Part shown: positions 1 through 7,053 of the stretch, one piece after another
Numbering within the stretch: position 1 is the first letter of the stretch
Layout: every line of letters starts with the position of its first letter
DNA from: DATLTV01 sp035533375
GTDB taxonomy: Bacteria; Patescibacteriota; Minisyncoccia; UBA6257; 2-01-FULL-56-20
Reading direction: 5' to 3'
Assembly: GCA_035533375.1 (NCBI GenBank)
Contig: DATLTV010000067.1
Coordinates: forward strand, 1 to 20,849
Length of the DNA: 20,849 nt
Translations under genes and position numbers: made by a program
Notes under the pieces: model-generated
The model's input: the letters and a program-made list of their open reading frames with translations, nothing else
What the model was told of the DNA's origin: nothing
Database searches by the model: none

Positions 1-482
1 TTCAAGTCGAAGCCCGCTCTCCGCAAAACTTCCGAGACCGTTGCGGCGGCAGGATGAAATACCTTATTCCGGCCGTTATAAAAGGCGCCGAGTGAACGCT
101 CGCTTAAAACGTCGGGGTCTTTCTCGGGCGGGATCGTATTCGTCGCGGCATACCGATTCAGCCCGTCGGGCAAGGGCAGCTGCACGATGACTCCCCCGCA
201 CGTCTTGTGCCGCGCGATCTTCCCCACCTCATCGCGCAAGCCGTCGTTCCCGAGCGATGCCGGAAATTCATATATGCGATAATCCACGCCGAGCTCCTTT
301 GCCGCGCGTTCTTTGATCTTCTGGAAGCTCCGGGATGCCGCGTCGTCCCCCACCAAAACGCCGGTCATGAATTTCTCCGGCCTCGGCTGCATTTTGAGCT
401 TCGCGAGAAGCTCCTCTGCTGTCTTTTTTCCGTCGATGATCATCTTGGATATGTTTTTTATATCTTCCTTCCGCCGCTCCAT
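1..482 (-). CDS. folD: FolD, bifunctional methylenetetrahydrofolate dehydrogenase / methenyltetrahydrofolate cyclohydrolase (partial, C-terminus beyond left edge)
   Basis: FolD interconverts 5,10-methylene-, 5,10-methenyl- and 10-formyl-tetrahydrofolate in the cytoplasm. About 160 codons are visible. The N-terminal domain reads MIIDGKKTAEELL, then VGDDAASRSFQKIKERAAK, where the catalytic Lys is kept (SFQKIK) and the usual neighbouring Tyr is Phe. CGGVIVQLPLPDGLN and IPPEKDP follow, then VLSERSLGAFYNGRN, the form I associate with Parcubacteria-type FolD rather than the classic PEKDVDGL. The NAD(P)-binding domain lies beyond the window. I chose ATG 482; an internal ATG at 443, which starts exactly at MIIDGKK, is equally plausible because neither has a clear SD. 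The gene lies 51 bases after glyA in the same direction, so the two are probably cotranscribed. Confidence 0.92.
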   Translation of the reverse strand, partial: MERRKEDIKNISKMIIDGKKTAEELLAKLKMQPRPEKFMTGVLVGDDAASRSFQKIKERAAKELGVDYRIYEFPASLGNDGLRDEVGKIARHKTCGGVIVQLPLPDGLNRYAATNTIPPEKDPDVLSERSLGAFYNGRNKVFHPAAATVSEVLRRAGFDL

Positions 483-533
483 ATTTCCGGCAGCTGCCCT
501 ATGCCCCCAGCGCAAAAGACCATAGCAGTTATT

Positions 534-1778
534 TTAATATTCCAGCGGAAACCTGCGGCAAAGCTTTTTCACGCTCGCGGATACGTCCGCATTCAGCACG
601 AGCACGGCGCGCAGGAATTCGGCCACTTTTTTCATATCGCTTTCTTTCATACCGCGCGCGGCAAGCGACGGCGTGCCGATACGGATGCCCGATGGATCGA
701 AAGGCGATCGCTGATCGTAGGGAACGGTATTGCGATTTACGATGATGCCGTTCTTCTCGAGCCGATCCTGGGCTTCGCGGCCGGAAATGCCGAGATTCGT
801 GAGGTCGAGAAGCAAAAGATGATTGTCCGTGCCGCCGGAGACGAGATCGAAGCCGAGATGCGCGAGTTCGTGCGCGAGCGCTTTCGCGTTTTTCACGATT
901 TGATGCCCGTACTTTTTGAATGCGGGCGTCATCGCTTCGCCGAGCGCGACCGCGATCGCCGCGGTCTGGTTATCGTGCGGACCGCCCTGGATGCCGGGAA
1001 AAACGGCTTTGTCGATCGCGGCGGCAAGGCTGATTTCCTTGCCGTTCGCGAGCCGCTTCATTCGGTCGTTGTGCGAAAAGATGAGCGCTCCGCGCGGACC
1101 GCGCAACGTTTTATGCGTGGTCGTCGTCACGACGTCCGCATGCGGAAATGGCGACGGATGCGCGCCCGCGGCCACGAGCCCCGCAAGATGCGCAATGTCA
1201 GCCAAAAGATATGCCTTTGCTTCTTTTGCGATTGCGGCAAATTTTTTGAAATCAACAACGCGCGGGTAGGCGGTGATGCCCGCGATAATCATCTTCGGCT
1301 TCTCCTTTTTCGCAAGCTTCCGGATCTCGTCGTAATCCAGATATCCCCCGCGATTCAGCGTGTACGGCACGGAGCGGTAGAAGCGCGAGGAAAAATTCGC
1401 GTTCGCGCCGTGCGTGAGATGCCCGCCGAAGAACAAATTGAGGCCCATGACTGTGTCGCCCGGCTCGAGCAGTGCGTAATACGCCGCGAGATTCGCGGCG
1501 GAACCGGAAAGCGCCTGGACGTTCACGCCCCATTCTTTCCCGAGGCGAAATACCTTCCGCGCGCGCTCCTGCGCCAAAAGCTCGACATCGTCGATCACAT
1601 TATTTCCGGCATAATAGCGCTTCTTCGGATATCCTTCGGAATATTTATTCACGAGCGGCGACCCGAGTGCCGCGAGCACGTCCTTCGAGACGATATTTTC
1701 GGACGGGATCAAATCGAGCGTTTCTTTTTGGCGCTTGGTTTCGACGGCAATGAGTTTTTCGATAGCTTTGTCGCGCAT
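534..1778 (-). CDS. glyA: Serine hydroxymethyltransferase
   Basis: This cytoplasmic PLP enzyme converts serine and tetrahydrofolate to glycine and 5,10-methylene-tetrahydrofolate, the substrate of the adjacent FolD. The 414-residue length is normal for the family. Visible motifs are LIPSENIVS near residue 23, NKYSEGYPKKRYYAGN at 44-59, LSGSAANLAAY at 90-100, LLADIAHLAGLVAAG at 191-205, and the PLP-lysine motif TTTTHKTLRGPRG with Lys223. The reading frame stays open further upstream, but homology starts at MRDKAIEKL, so ATG 1778 is chosen. There is no SD; a -10-like TACAAT at 1786-1791 ends only 7 bases from the ATG, suggesting a leaderless message. Confidence 0.97.
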   Translation of the reverse strand: MRDKAIEKLIAVETKRQKETLDLIPSENIVSKDVLAALGSPLVNKYSEGYPKKRYYAGNNVIDDVELLAQERARKVFRLGKEWGVNVQALSGSAANLAAYYALLEPGDTVMGLNLFFGGHLTHGANANFSSRFYRSVPYTLNRGGYLDYDEIRKLAKKEKPKMIIAGITAYPRVVDFKKFAAIAKEAKAYLLADIAHLAGLVAAGAHPSPFPHADVVTTTTHKTLRGPRGALIFSHNDRMKRLANGKEISLAAAIDKAVFPGIQGGPHDNQTAAIAVALGEAMTPAFKKYGHQIVKNAKALAHELAHLGFDLVSGGTDNHLLLLDLTNLGISGREAQDRLEKNGIIVNRNTVPYDQRSPFDPSGIRIGTPSLAARGMKESDMKKVAEFLRAVLVLNADVSASVKKLCRRFPLEY

Positions 1779-1785
1779 TGCATAT

Positions 1786-1791
1786 ATTGTA
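1786..1791 (-). promoter_or_regulatory. glyA: Probable -10 box of glyA (leaderless type)
   Basis: TACAAT on the minus strand, 7 bases before the glyA ATG, with only a weak -35 candidate (TTCATT, 16 bases upstream). Transcription would begin at or next to the start codon. Confidence 0.45.
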
Positions 1792-1914
1792 TAACTAATC
1801 CCGGAAAAATGAACTATCGCCGCATCGTGGCGGCGGTATCCCAACCGTCCCGACGAAATTGCGAACGAAGCGGGCGATATCCGGGGTCCATGTTTTTTTA
1901 TTCAATAAGTATGG

Positions 1915-1949
1915 ATCCCGGACATCCCGCCGCAGCGGGATTCCGGGAT
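1915..1949. repeat. REP-like palindrome in the dcd-glyA gap
   Basis: The outer arms are ATCCCGGA and TCCGGGAT and the inner arms ATCCCGC and GCGGGAT around a CGCA loop. This gives a 15-bp stem with a single bulged C at 1923. The 256-base gap (1779-2034) holds no credible gene. The outer arm recurs at 17691-17722. The hairpin could end dcd transcription but lacks a T tract on the minus strand. Confidence 0.7.
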
Positions 1950-2034
1950 GACGCATAAAAAGTCGCGCGGAATCAGAAGTGATGGACTTCGACCAACTCA
2001 CCGTTCTGCGCCCCCGGCTATATATCACTGCGCA

Positions 2035-2718
2035 CTATCTCCCCGCCGCGATTTCCCAATCCTTGTGCATCTTCGGCACCATCATCTGCGGGTTCCAGGT
2101 TTTTTTGAGTTCGTCCAAGCTCTGCGACGTTTGATATTTGCCGCCTTCGCCCACGTAATCTATTTTCGCGGCTGCGAGCGGCGCGACTTCGTAGAACACC
2201 ATCTGCGCGATGCGGCGGCCGACGACAAGAGGAATGGAAAAATAGCGCGAGTTGTTCGTGACCTCCATCGTCCAACGATTGAAGTAGCCCACGTCGCCCC
2301 AGCCGGCGTCTTTGCAGACCTCGACAAAATTGCGGCCCATGGAAGACCGTGCGTACATCTTCGCCACACAAATATCCTTGCCTCCAATGAATTCAAGCGT
2401 GTGCGCGAGGATCGTTTCGCCCGGCTCGAGGAGGATTACTTTCGCGTCTCCCGGAACATTCTTGAGCTCTTTACCGAGGCGTTCGGCAACCGCCGACGCG
2501 GGCTCCGCTTCGAACGGCCCGGACCAGACGTCTTTCGTCGAAGATTCGTCATATAAATTATGCACCGAAGCGCGGCCGCCCGGATGCCGTTCGCGCCAGA
2601 ACCACGGACCGAGCGTCACATCGTAGCTCGTGGTTTTCAGATTGCGATCATTGAAAGGATCGATCACGATCGTGCCGCCCTTCATGTGTTTTGCGATCTG
2701 GTCGCGGGAAAGAAGCAT
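2035..2718 (-). CDS. dcd: dCTP deaminase / dUTPase-superfamily protein
   Basis: The predicted role is deamination of dCTP (or hydrolysis of a related deoxynucleotide) to feed dUMP and thymidylate synthesis. The 227 residues begin MLLSRDQIAKHM, typical of Dcd. The superfamily motifs are present: TTSYDVTLGPWF at 29-40, MYARSSMGRN at 121-130, DAGWGDVGYFNRWTMEVTNN at 137-156 with the expected catalytic Glu152, and GRRIAQMVFYEV at 168-179. The protein is longer than classical Dcd (about 190), with an insertion near residues 45-85 (RASVHNLYDESSTKDVW). Bifunctional dCTP deaminase/dUTPase activity cannot be excluded. A TTGCCA-17-TAAGAT promoter lies upstream. dcd precedes glyA-folD in the same direction, which fits thymidylate supply. 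Confidence 0.85.
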   Translation of the reverse strand: MLLSRDQIAKHMKGGTIVIDPFNDRNLKTTSYDVTLGPWFWRERHPGGRASVHNLYDESSTKDVWSGPFEAEPASAVAERLGKELKNVPGDAKVILLEPGETILAHTLEFIGGKDICVAKMYARSSMGRNFVEVCKDAGWGDVGYFNRWTMEVTNNSRYFSIPLVVGRRIAQMVFYEVAPLAAAKIDYVGEGGKYQTSQSLDELKKTWNPQMMVPKMHKDWEIAAGR

Positions 2719-2729
2719 GTCGGAAATTT

Positions 2730-2750
2730 CTAATTTCTAATTACTAATTG
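2730..2750. repeat. Three tandem heptamers in the dcd leader
   Basis: Plus-strand CTAATTT, CTAATTA and CTAATTG follow one another directly. They lie in the 5' untranslated region of dcd, between its predicted promoter and the ATG at 2718. The tract is strongly AT-rich compared with its surroundings; no function is evident. Confidence 0.6.
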
Positions 2751-2772
2751 CTGAACGCGGTTATTGCATATT

Positions 2773-2801
2773 ATCTTAAACCGCTACGGCGAGTTTGGCA
2801 A
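2773..2801 (-). promoter_or_regulatory. dcd: Predicted sigma70-type promoter of dcd
   Basis: On the minus strand TTGCCA (2801-2796) and TAAGAT (2778-2773) are separated by 17 bases. The leader would be about 50 bases. Confidence 0.5.
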
Positions 2802-2836
2802 AAAGAAGAACGGGAAGCGTCTTGAGAATAGAAAAA

Positions 2837-2870
2837 ACGGGTCCGATTATAATCGGGCCCGTCTATTTTT
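2837..2870 (-). terminator. Rho-independent terminator of the GH-A glycosidase gene
   Basis: The arms ACGGGTCCGAT and ATCGGGCCCGT form an 11-bp stem with one wobble around TATA. On the minus strand it is followed by TTTTTTCTATT, directly after the TAG stop at 2863-2865. On the plus strand it is followed by CTATTTTT, so it may work in both directions. Confidence 0.85.
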
Positions 2871-4611
2871 CACCTGCTTTCTTTTTCGGTTCTTCCTTGA
2901 GCGCTTCGACGGTCTTTCTCAAATTATCGAGGTCGACGCCGAAGCCGTCACCCGCCTTGTAGCTCCAGACGAGGACGCCGTCATATCCCTGCTCCTTGAG
3001 ACGCGGGATATTTATCGCCATGCCGTTCGGATCGAGCTCGCCGCAGAAGACCGGTTCGTCGATGCCAAGCGTTTTCTTCGGCACATCGGTCGCGATAGGC
3101 GGCATCTCGATAGCCATATTCTCGTAGAAGTGGAATTGGTAGGCGTCAATGTCCATACCGCTCCACCAGCGGCGGAAATCGGCGAAGCTGCGCGCGCCGA
3201 GCGTCACCTTCATGCTCGTTTCCTCGTGCACGATCACCGCGAGATCCTCGAGCCACGCCTTGAGCGCCCGGTAATAGCCGGGAACGACGAGCAGCGCCAT
3301 ATTATCGGGCTCGTTCATAAGATCGAGGTAGGCGATCGGCCGGCCGTACCGGTCGTTCAGCGCGTCGAGCTTCCGCAGGAACGGAAGCACGGCTTCGGTC
3401 AGGAACGCGTATTTCTTCGGAGAGAATACGAGTTCGGGATGTCCGGGCGCGTCGTACTCGTTGCCTTCGGTGTTGCCGATGCCGAAATCAAAGAGTACCG
3501 GGATCAGCTTCATATTCGTTTTCGACGCGGCACGGAGGATCGCCTCCGTGTCTTCGAGTACGTATGGACCGATGGCATATCCTTTCGGCGTCACGACGAA
3601 ACCGGTGCGCGCATCGCAGAACACGAAGAAGCGCACGTAGGTCACGCCCGCGGCGCGCAAACGCGCGAAATTCCGCGTAAGCTCGTCCTCATGCATCGCC
3701 CAGCCGTCGCGCAGAGGATCGTTCCTCCACGGATTTTTCCCGAAATCCCAGCCGTAATTCCGCCAGGGGTAGTTCACGCCCACGAAGAAATCTTCCTTCT
3801 CCATCCGCCACTTGCGCTTGCGGAGTTCGTAACCGAGATTGATCTTGTTCTCGGTGACACGGCGGGCATCGGGAACGGGGAAAAACTTCTTGATGAGGTC
3901 GAGATCGTGCACGACGATCATCTGGTCGATGAGCAGCGATCCCCGGAAAGGCGCATTCGCTTGCGCGCGACCGGCGCCGAGCGATTGTCCGATCATGAAG
4001 CGCACCACGATTCTTTTCACGCGCGACAGGTCGAATTGCGGATCGGCGAATCCGGTGGGAATGGGCGAGCTGAGCGTTGGCCGCACGATGAGCGGAATGT
4101 CTTTGCCGACGCCCGTCACGCGCACATTCGGGCCGAGCAGCGTCCGACCATTCACATCGTATAGTTCGAACTTGATGCGGGAAAACGAACCGCCCTTCAT
4201 GACAAGATTGCCGTACACTTGCGCGCGCGCCATGAGCACTGCGTTTGAAAGATCGATCGGAGCGGGAAGGTCGATGAAAACCCTTGCATTACGCGCTTCG
4301 GGATCCGCAAGTCGGGCCGCATCGGGAAACCGAATGTCCGCCACGATACTTCCGCTCCCGCGCTTCCATGCCACAACACCCGGGCCGCCCTCGATCGTCG
4401 GATGCGGATGCGCGCTGAACGGCATCCGCGTACCCGGCAAACGCGATAAGGCGCCGAGAAGACGGAAATAATTTTCCGGCGTGATCTCCTTCGGGATCAT
4501 TGCGGCTTCCTTCCTCAGATACGAGTCGAAGAAAAACCGGGCGCTCAATACCGCGAGACCCAACGCGCCGATACAAGCGATGGCGATCAAAAATTTCGTC
4601 GTACGCTTCAT
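2863..4611 (-). CDS. Membrane-anchored clan GH-A glycoside hydrolase with N-terminal beta-sandwich-like domain
   Basis: The predicted role is hydrolysis of beta-linked polysaccharide or glycan outside the membrane. Of 582 residues, 7-28 form a hydrophobic signal anchor. Residues about 70-240 look like an all-beta, carbohydrate-binding-type domain. From about 275 to 565 there is a TIM-barrel GH-A domain. It opens with FFVGVNYPWRNYGWDFG and carries the acid/base motif LDLMNEPDN (Glu434) and a nucleophile candidate in EPVFCGELDPNG (Glu525), followed by GVLVWSYKAGDGFG. The Asn-Glu-Pro motif and the spacing to Glu525 suit GH5/GH113-like families; the exact family and substrate cannot be decided by eye. 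AGGAG at 4618-4622 lies 6 bases before the ATG, and a promoter sits at 4644-4673. The gene is monocistronic. Confidence 0.85.
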   Translation of the reverse strand: MKRTTKFLIAIACIGALGLAVLSARFFFDSYLRKEAAMIPKEITPENYFRLLGALSRLPGTRMPFSAHPHPTIEGGPGVVAWKRGSGSIVADIRFPDAARLADPEARNARVFIDLPAPIDLSNAVLMARAQVYGNLVMKGGSFSRIKFELYDVNGRTLLGPNVRVTGVGKDIPLIVRPTLSSPIPTGFADPQFDLSRVKRIVVRFMIGQSLGAGRAQANAPFRGSLLIDQMIVVHDLDLIKKFFPVPDARRVTENKINLGYELRKRKWRMEKEDFFVGVNYPWRNYGWDFGKNPWRNDPLRDGWAMHEDELTRNFARLRAAGVTYVRFFVFCDARTGFVVTPKGYAIGPYVLEDTEAILRAASKTNMKLIPVLFDFGIGNTEGNEYDAPGHPELVFSPKKYAFLTEAVLPFLRKLDALNDRYGRPIAYLDLMNEPDNMALLVVPGYYRALKAWLEDLAVIVHEETSMKVTLGARSFADFRRWWSGMDIDAYQFHFYENMAIEMPPIATDVPKKTLGIDEPVFCGELDPNGMAINIPRLKEQGYDGVLVWSYKAGDGFGVDLDNLRKTVEALKEEPKKKAGEK

Positions 4612-4643
4612 GGGAAACTCCTATTTCAAAACCCGCTGCTTTT

Positions 4644-4673
4644 AGTATACACTTATCCGTTTTTAGAGTTCAA
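4644..4673 (-). promoter_or_regulatory. Predicted promoter of the glycosidase gene
   Basis: Minus-strand TTGAAC (4673-4668) and TATACT (4649-4644) are separated by 18 bases, about 33 bases upstream of the ATG. A proper SD (AGGAG) follows, unlike the leaderless genes of the window. Confidence 0.6.
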
Positions 4674-4694
4674 AAGACGCCGTTCTTGCCGAAA

Positions 4695-4724
4695 AGGAGG
4701 TTTTCCGACATGCTCTAAAGCATG
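4695..4724 (+). promoter_or_regulatory. SD plus two-codon mini-ORF ahead of the metallophosphoesterase
   Basis: AGGAGG (4695-4700) lies 9 bases before ATG 4710, which opens only ATG-CTC-TAA (4710-4718). The phosphoesterase ATG follows at 4722, 21 bases from the SD. Ribosomes recruited by this SD would translate Met-Leu, stop, and could restart 3 bases later. Confidence 0.6.
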
Positions 4725-5417
4725 GGAACGGACGTGGATACCATTGTTATTTCTGACCTCCACCTCGGCTCGCCCGTGAGCCGCGCCGACAAAGCGCTTG
4801 CAATGCTCAAGGCGCATACCTTCAAGCGCCTCATTTTGAACGGCGACATCATCGACCGGCCGCACCGGCGCCGCCTTACGTCCGCGCATCTCGATTTTCT
4901 TTCGTACCTCCGCACGCTCGCCGCGCGGACCGATCCGAAAACGGAGATCATCTGGCTCGAAGGAAACCATGATGCGGCGTACCGCGACGAAGGCCGCGCG
5001 GCGGGATTCATCGCGGCGAAGGAGTTCGCCTGGGAGCACGGCGGCGTACGCTATCTCGCGCTCCACGGCCATCAGTTCGACCGCCCATGGACGAACCATC
5101 CCCTCGTCCATCGCCCAACGACGTGGCTCTTCGACACGTTCCAGCGCATGGATCCGAATCTTCGCGTGAGCCGGTTCATCAAAAAGAAAACAAAAAAAAT
5201 CACGGGCTGCGCGAAAGCAGTCGCCGCAGGCGCGCTGGGCTACGCCCCGGAAAAAAACGCGCATGTCGTTCTCTGCGGCCATACGCACGAAGCGTCGGAA
5301 CGCATCGACACGCGACAAGGCATCCGCTACCTGAACAGCGGCTCCTGGACGGACGATCCCTGCACCTACATCGCGGTCGGCGACAATGGCGCGGAACTGC
5401 GGGCGTGGCCATCGTAA
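4722..5417 (+). CDS. Calcineurin-like metallophosphoesterase (LpxH-like fold)
   Basis: This is a cytoplasmic dinuclear-metal phosphoesterase of 231 residues. All five family motifs are seen: SDLHLG (Asp12, His14), NGDIID (Asp42), EGNHDA (Asn82, His83), LHGHQFD (His115) and CGHTHEA (His187, His189). The layout resembles UDP-2,3-diacylglucosamine hydrolase and its relatives, but no lipid A pathway is visible in the window and such a pathway would be unexpected in CPR bacteria. The natural substrate is therefore open. A basic stretch (RFIKKKTKKI, 151-160) may bind membrane or nucleotide phosphates. The gene diverges from the glycosidase and converges on the DUF2127 gene. The start could also be GTG 4734, which begins just before IVISDLHLG. 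Confidence 0.9.
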   Translation: MGTDVDTIVISDLHLGSPVSRADKALAMLKAHTFKRLILNGDIIDRPHRRRLTSAHLDFLSYLRTLAARTDPKTEIIWLEGNHDAAYRDEGRAAGFIAAKEFAWEHGGVRYLALHGHQFDRPWTNHPLVHRPTTWLFDTFQRMDPNLRVSRFIKKKTKKITGCAKAVAAGALGYAPEKNAHVVLCGHTHEASERIDTRQGIRYLNSGSWTDDPCTYIAVGDNGAELRAWPS

Positions 5418-5442
5418 CTCGTCGATCAGAACGAAAGCGCAA

Positions 5443-5952
5443 TCAGGCGGCAAAGCCGCTTTTTTGTTTTAAGCCGTGTTTTTTCACGTAACGATATTCG
5501 TGGACGATGAGACCGATGACCAAAATGTCGACGACGGTAACCACCCAGAGGAATAACGAGTAGCCGAGATGCAACTGGTAGAACTGATAGAGCACGAAGC
5601 CGCCGAAGATCGCGATGGAGGCGGGATACGCCCAGAGCTTGTTGCGGACGAGTCCCGCGACGAGGAACAGTTTCACCGCGCCGTGCACGACAAGGAGAAT
5701 GCCCGCGAATACTTGTGCCTGGATTACGCCCTGCGTGGCGTGCAAAAAAAGGTTCGCAAGAAAATCTTTCGGGTCTTCGCTCAATTCTCCCCGTATGAAA
5801 AAGAGGGCGATGGCATTGATGGTGGCGGGTGAAACGAAAAACAGCGCGATGCCCCCGACGAGCTGCAAAAAACCGTCGACGCCTTTTACGATGATGCCGA
5901 ACTCGAAAAATTCGTGCCAACTCCTTTCGTGGCTATCGGCCCGATCGTTCAT
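5443..5952 (-). CDS. DUF2127-family integral membrane protein
   Basis: This is a 169-residue membrane protein with about four hydrophobic helices (near residues 20-50, 70-100, 108-128 and 132-152). The block VVHGAVKLFLVAGLVRNKLWAYP followed by GGFVLYQFYQLHLGYSLFLWVVTVVDILVIGLIVHEY matches my memory of DUF2127: a HG-x-K-x3-VxGL turn followed by KLWAYP. The function of the family is unknown. Its ATG overlaps the TGA of the upstream PAP2 gene (ATGA at 5949-5952), so translation is probably coupled and the two proteins may act together. The C-terminus ends in a basic tail (RYVKKHGLKQK). Confidence 0.8.
   Translation of the reverse strand: MNDRADSHERSWHEFFEFGIIVKGVDGFLQLVGGIALFFVSPATINAIALFFIRGELSEDPKDFLANLFLHATQGVIQAQVFAGILLVVHGAVKLFLVAGLVRNKLWAYPASIAIFGGFVLYQFYQLHLGYSLFLWVVTVVDILVIGLIVHEYRYVKKHGLKQKSGFAA
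5446..5470 (+). terminator. Terminator of the metallophosphoesterase
   Basis: GGCGGC-AAA-GCCGCT hairpin followed by TTTTTTGTTTT. It overlaps the last codons of the convergent DUF2127 gene (Gly-Phe-Ala-Ala-stop), so the terminator sequence is also coding on the other strand. Confidence 0.65.
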
Positions 5953-6416
5953 GTCGCGGACGATTTCCGGTATTTTTTCATGGCAAGAGCATAGATCGCT
6001 CCCGCGATCAGTACGAACGCGATGCTTCCCGCAATATCCGCCGGATGATGGATGCCGCTATATACCCGCGCCCAGCCGATGAGCAAAGCCATAATCCACA
6101 AGACCGCGCTCAATTTTTTATTGAAGAACCAGACAACCATCGCCACGGCGCCCGCAAGGAGCACGTGGTCCGAAGGAAATCCGTTGTCGGCGGCGTGGGC
6201 GATGAGTGGAATAAAATGACCGACGACGAAAGGCCGCGGGTCGGCATAGAGAAGGCTTCCGATCTTCGCGAGGACGTAGGCGAGCGGCGCGACAATCACG
6301 CCGCAGATAACCATGTCCTTCCAAGCTTTCCTCGGCCGGAGAAAAAAGAAAATCGCGAGGGCGGCGAGGACGAAGAGGTAAAGATACTTAGCGATAAAAA
6401 TGGCGATTGCATCCAT
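5949..6416 (-). CDS. PAP2-family phosphatase, probably undecaprenyl-diphosphate phosphatase (BcrC-like)
   Basis: The predicted role is dephosphorylation of a lipid pyrophosphate, most likely undecaprenyl diphosphate, during recycling of the cell-wall carrier. The 155-residue protein has 4-5 membrane helices. Its phosphatase motifs are LLYADPRPF (Arg61), FPSDHVLLAG (Ser82, His84) and ARVYSGIHHPADI (Arg117, His123, Asp127). A Lys51 lies upstream of the RP motif but farther away than the usual Kx6RP spacing. ATG 6416 has no SD; an extended -10 (TGGTATAAT) ends 8 bases upstream. The gene is first of a two-gene operon with the DUF2127 gene and is divergent from the gene at 6471. Confidence 0.88.
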   Translation of the reverse strand: MDAIAIFIAKYLYLFVLAALAIFFFLRPRKAWKDMVICGVIVAPLAYVLAKIGSLLYADPRPFVVGHFIPLIAHAADNGFPSDHVLLAGAVAMVVWFFNKKLSAVLWIMALLIGWARVYSGIHHPADIAGSIAFVLIAGAIYALAMKKYRKSSAT

Positions 6417-6424
6417 ATATTCAC

Positions 6425-6433
6425 ATTATACCA
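6425..6433 (-). promoter_or_regulatory. Extended -10 promoter of the PAP2 operon
   Basis: TGGTATAAT on the minus strand ends 8 bases before the ATG at 6416. There is no good -35 and no SD, so the transcript is probably leaderless or nearly so. Confidence 0.6.
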
Positions 6434-6451
6434 ATTAAAAAAGCTGCACGC

Positions 6452-6457
6452 TATAAT
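6452..6457 (+). promoter_or_regulatory. -10 box of the anchored regulatory-domain protein
   Basis: TATAAT lies 13 bases before ATG 6471, with no SD between them and no clear -35. It is divergent from the PAP2 promoter, the two -10 boxes being about 20 bases apart. Confidence 0.5.
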
Positions 6458-6470
6458 GAATTATAATTCC

Positions 6471-6962
6471 ATGAAAAAAATATTCATCGGCGTTGCCGCA
6501 GTCGTAATCGCGGCGGTCATTCTGATCTTTGCCTTTCAGCGAGCGGAAGGCCCGGTCGCTCCCACGACCCCTCCCGCCGCTTCGGGGACGGTTCCGGGCG
6601 CATCGAGCACCGTTCCGTCGCCCACGCCATCACCAACGCCATCCGCGAAAGGCACCGTGCAGGGCCAAGTGCTCCTCGGGCCGATCTGTCCCGTCGAACG
6701 CATTCCGCCGGACCCGAACTGCGCTCCGAGACCTTACCAGGCGGCGATCCGCGTCCAGCCCGCCGATCCATCGGCGCCATCCCTCACGATCCAGTCCGAT
6801 GCCTCCGGCTCATTCAGTGTTTCGCTTGATCCGGGAACCTATACCTTCCACGCACAGAACGCGAACAGCTCGTATTATCCGCGTTGCGAGGACGCGCAAG
6901 TCCGGGTGGTAGCCGGCGCGGCACAAACCGTCACGATCAACTGCGACACGGGCATACGGTAA
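6471..6962 (+). CDS. Membrane-anchored protein with Pro/Ser/Thr linker and carboxypeptidase-regulatory-like beta domain
   Basis: This is a 163-residue exported protein of unknown role. MKKIFIGVAAVVIAAVILIFAF is an N-terminal membrane anchor. Residues about 27-62 are a low-complexity linker rich in Ala, Pro, Ser and Thr (TVPSPTPSPTPSAKG). The remainder, from GTVQGQVLLGPICPVE, is a beta-sandwich of the carboxypeptidase regulatory-like type, with ASGSFSVSLDPGTYTFHA typical of that fold. Four Cys residues (in ICPVE, NCAPR, RCEDA and NCDTG) could form two disulfides outside the cell. Starts at 6456 (MNYNS) or 6471 are possible; 6471 fits the signal anchor and the promoter. A binding or adhesion role is only a guess. 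Confidence 0.8.
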   Translation: MKKIFIGVAAVVIAAVILIFAFQRAEGPVAPTTPPAASGTVPGASSTVPSPTPSPTPSAKGTVQGQVLLGPICPVERIPPDPNCAPRPYQAAIRVQPADPSAPSLTIQSDASGSFSVSLDPGTYTFHAQNANSSYYPRCEDAQVRVVAGAAQTVTINCDTGIR

Positions 6963-7034
6963 CGATTTTATTCCGTCCCGGAAGTAAAAACCGCAGCCCG
7001 GCGACGCGCAAGCCGGATCTTCTCTCTTTTGGTG

Positions 7035-7043
7035 TGGTAAACT
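7035..7043 (+). promoter_or_regulatory. Extended -10 promoter of the DUF2298 gene
   Basis: TGGTAAACT ends 10 bases before the TTG start at 7054. No SD lies between, so this is probably another leaderless or near-leaderless message. Confidence 0.45.
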
Positions 7044-7053
7044 GGTAAGTACC

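Noticed and set aside
207..1958. Long rightward open frame of 583 codons
   Set aside because: It runs antisense to folD and glyA, both clearly recognised; its protein is rich in Arg, His and Cys with no domain, as expected from a GC-rich shadow frame.
2764..4164. Rightward open frame of 466 codons opposite the glycosidase
   Set aside because: Antisense to a gene with catalytic motifs, SD and promoter; no start signal of its own.
4653..5453. Leftward frame of 266 codons opposite the metallophosphoesterase
   Set aside because: Antisense to a protein with all five phosphoesterase motifs.
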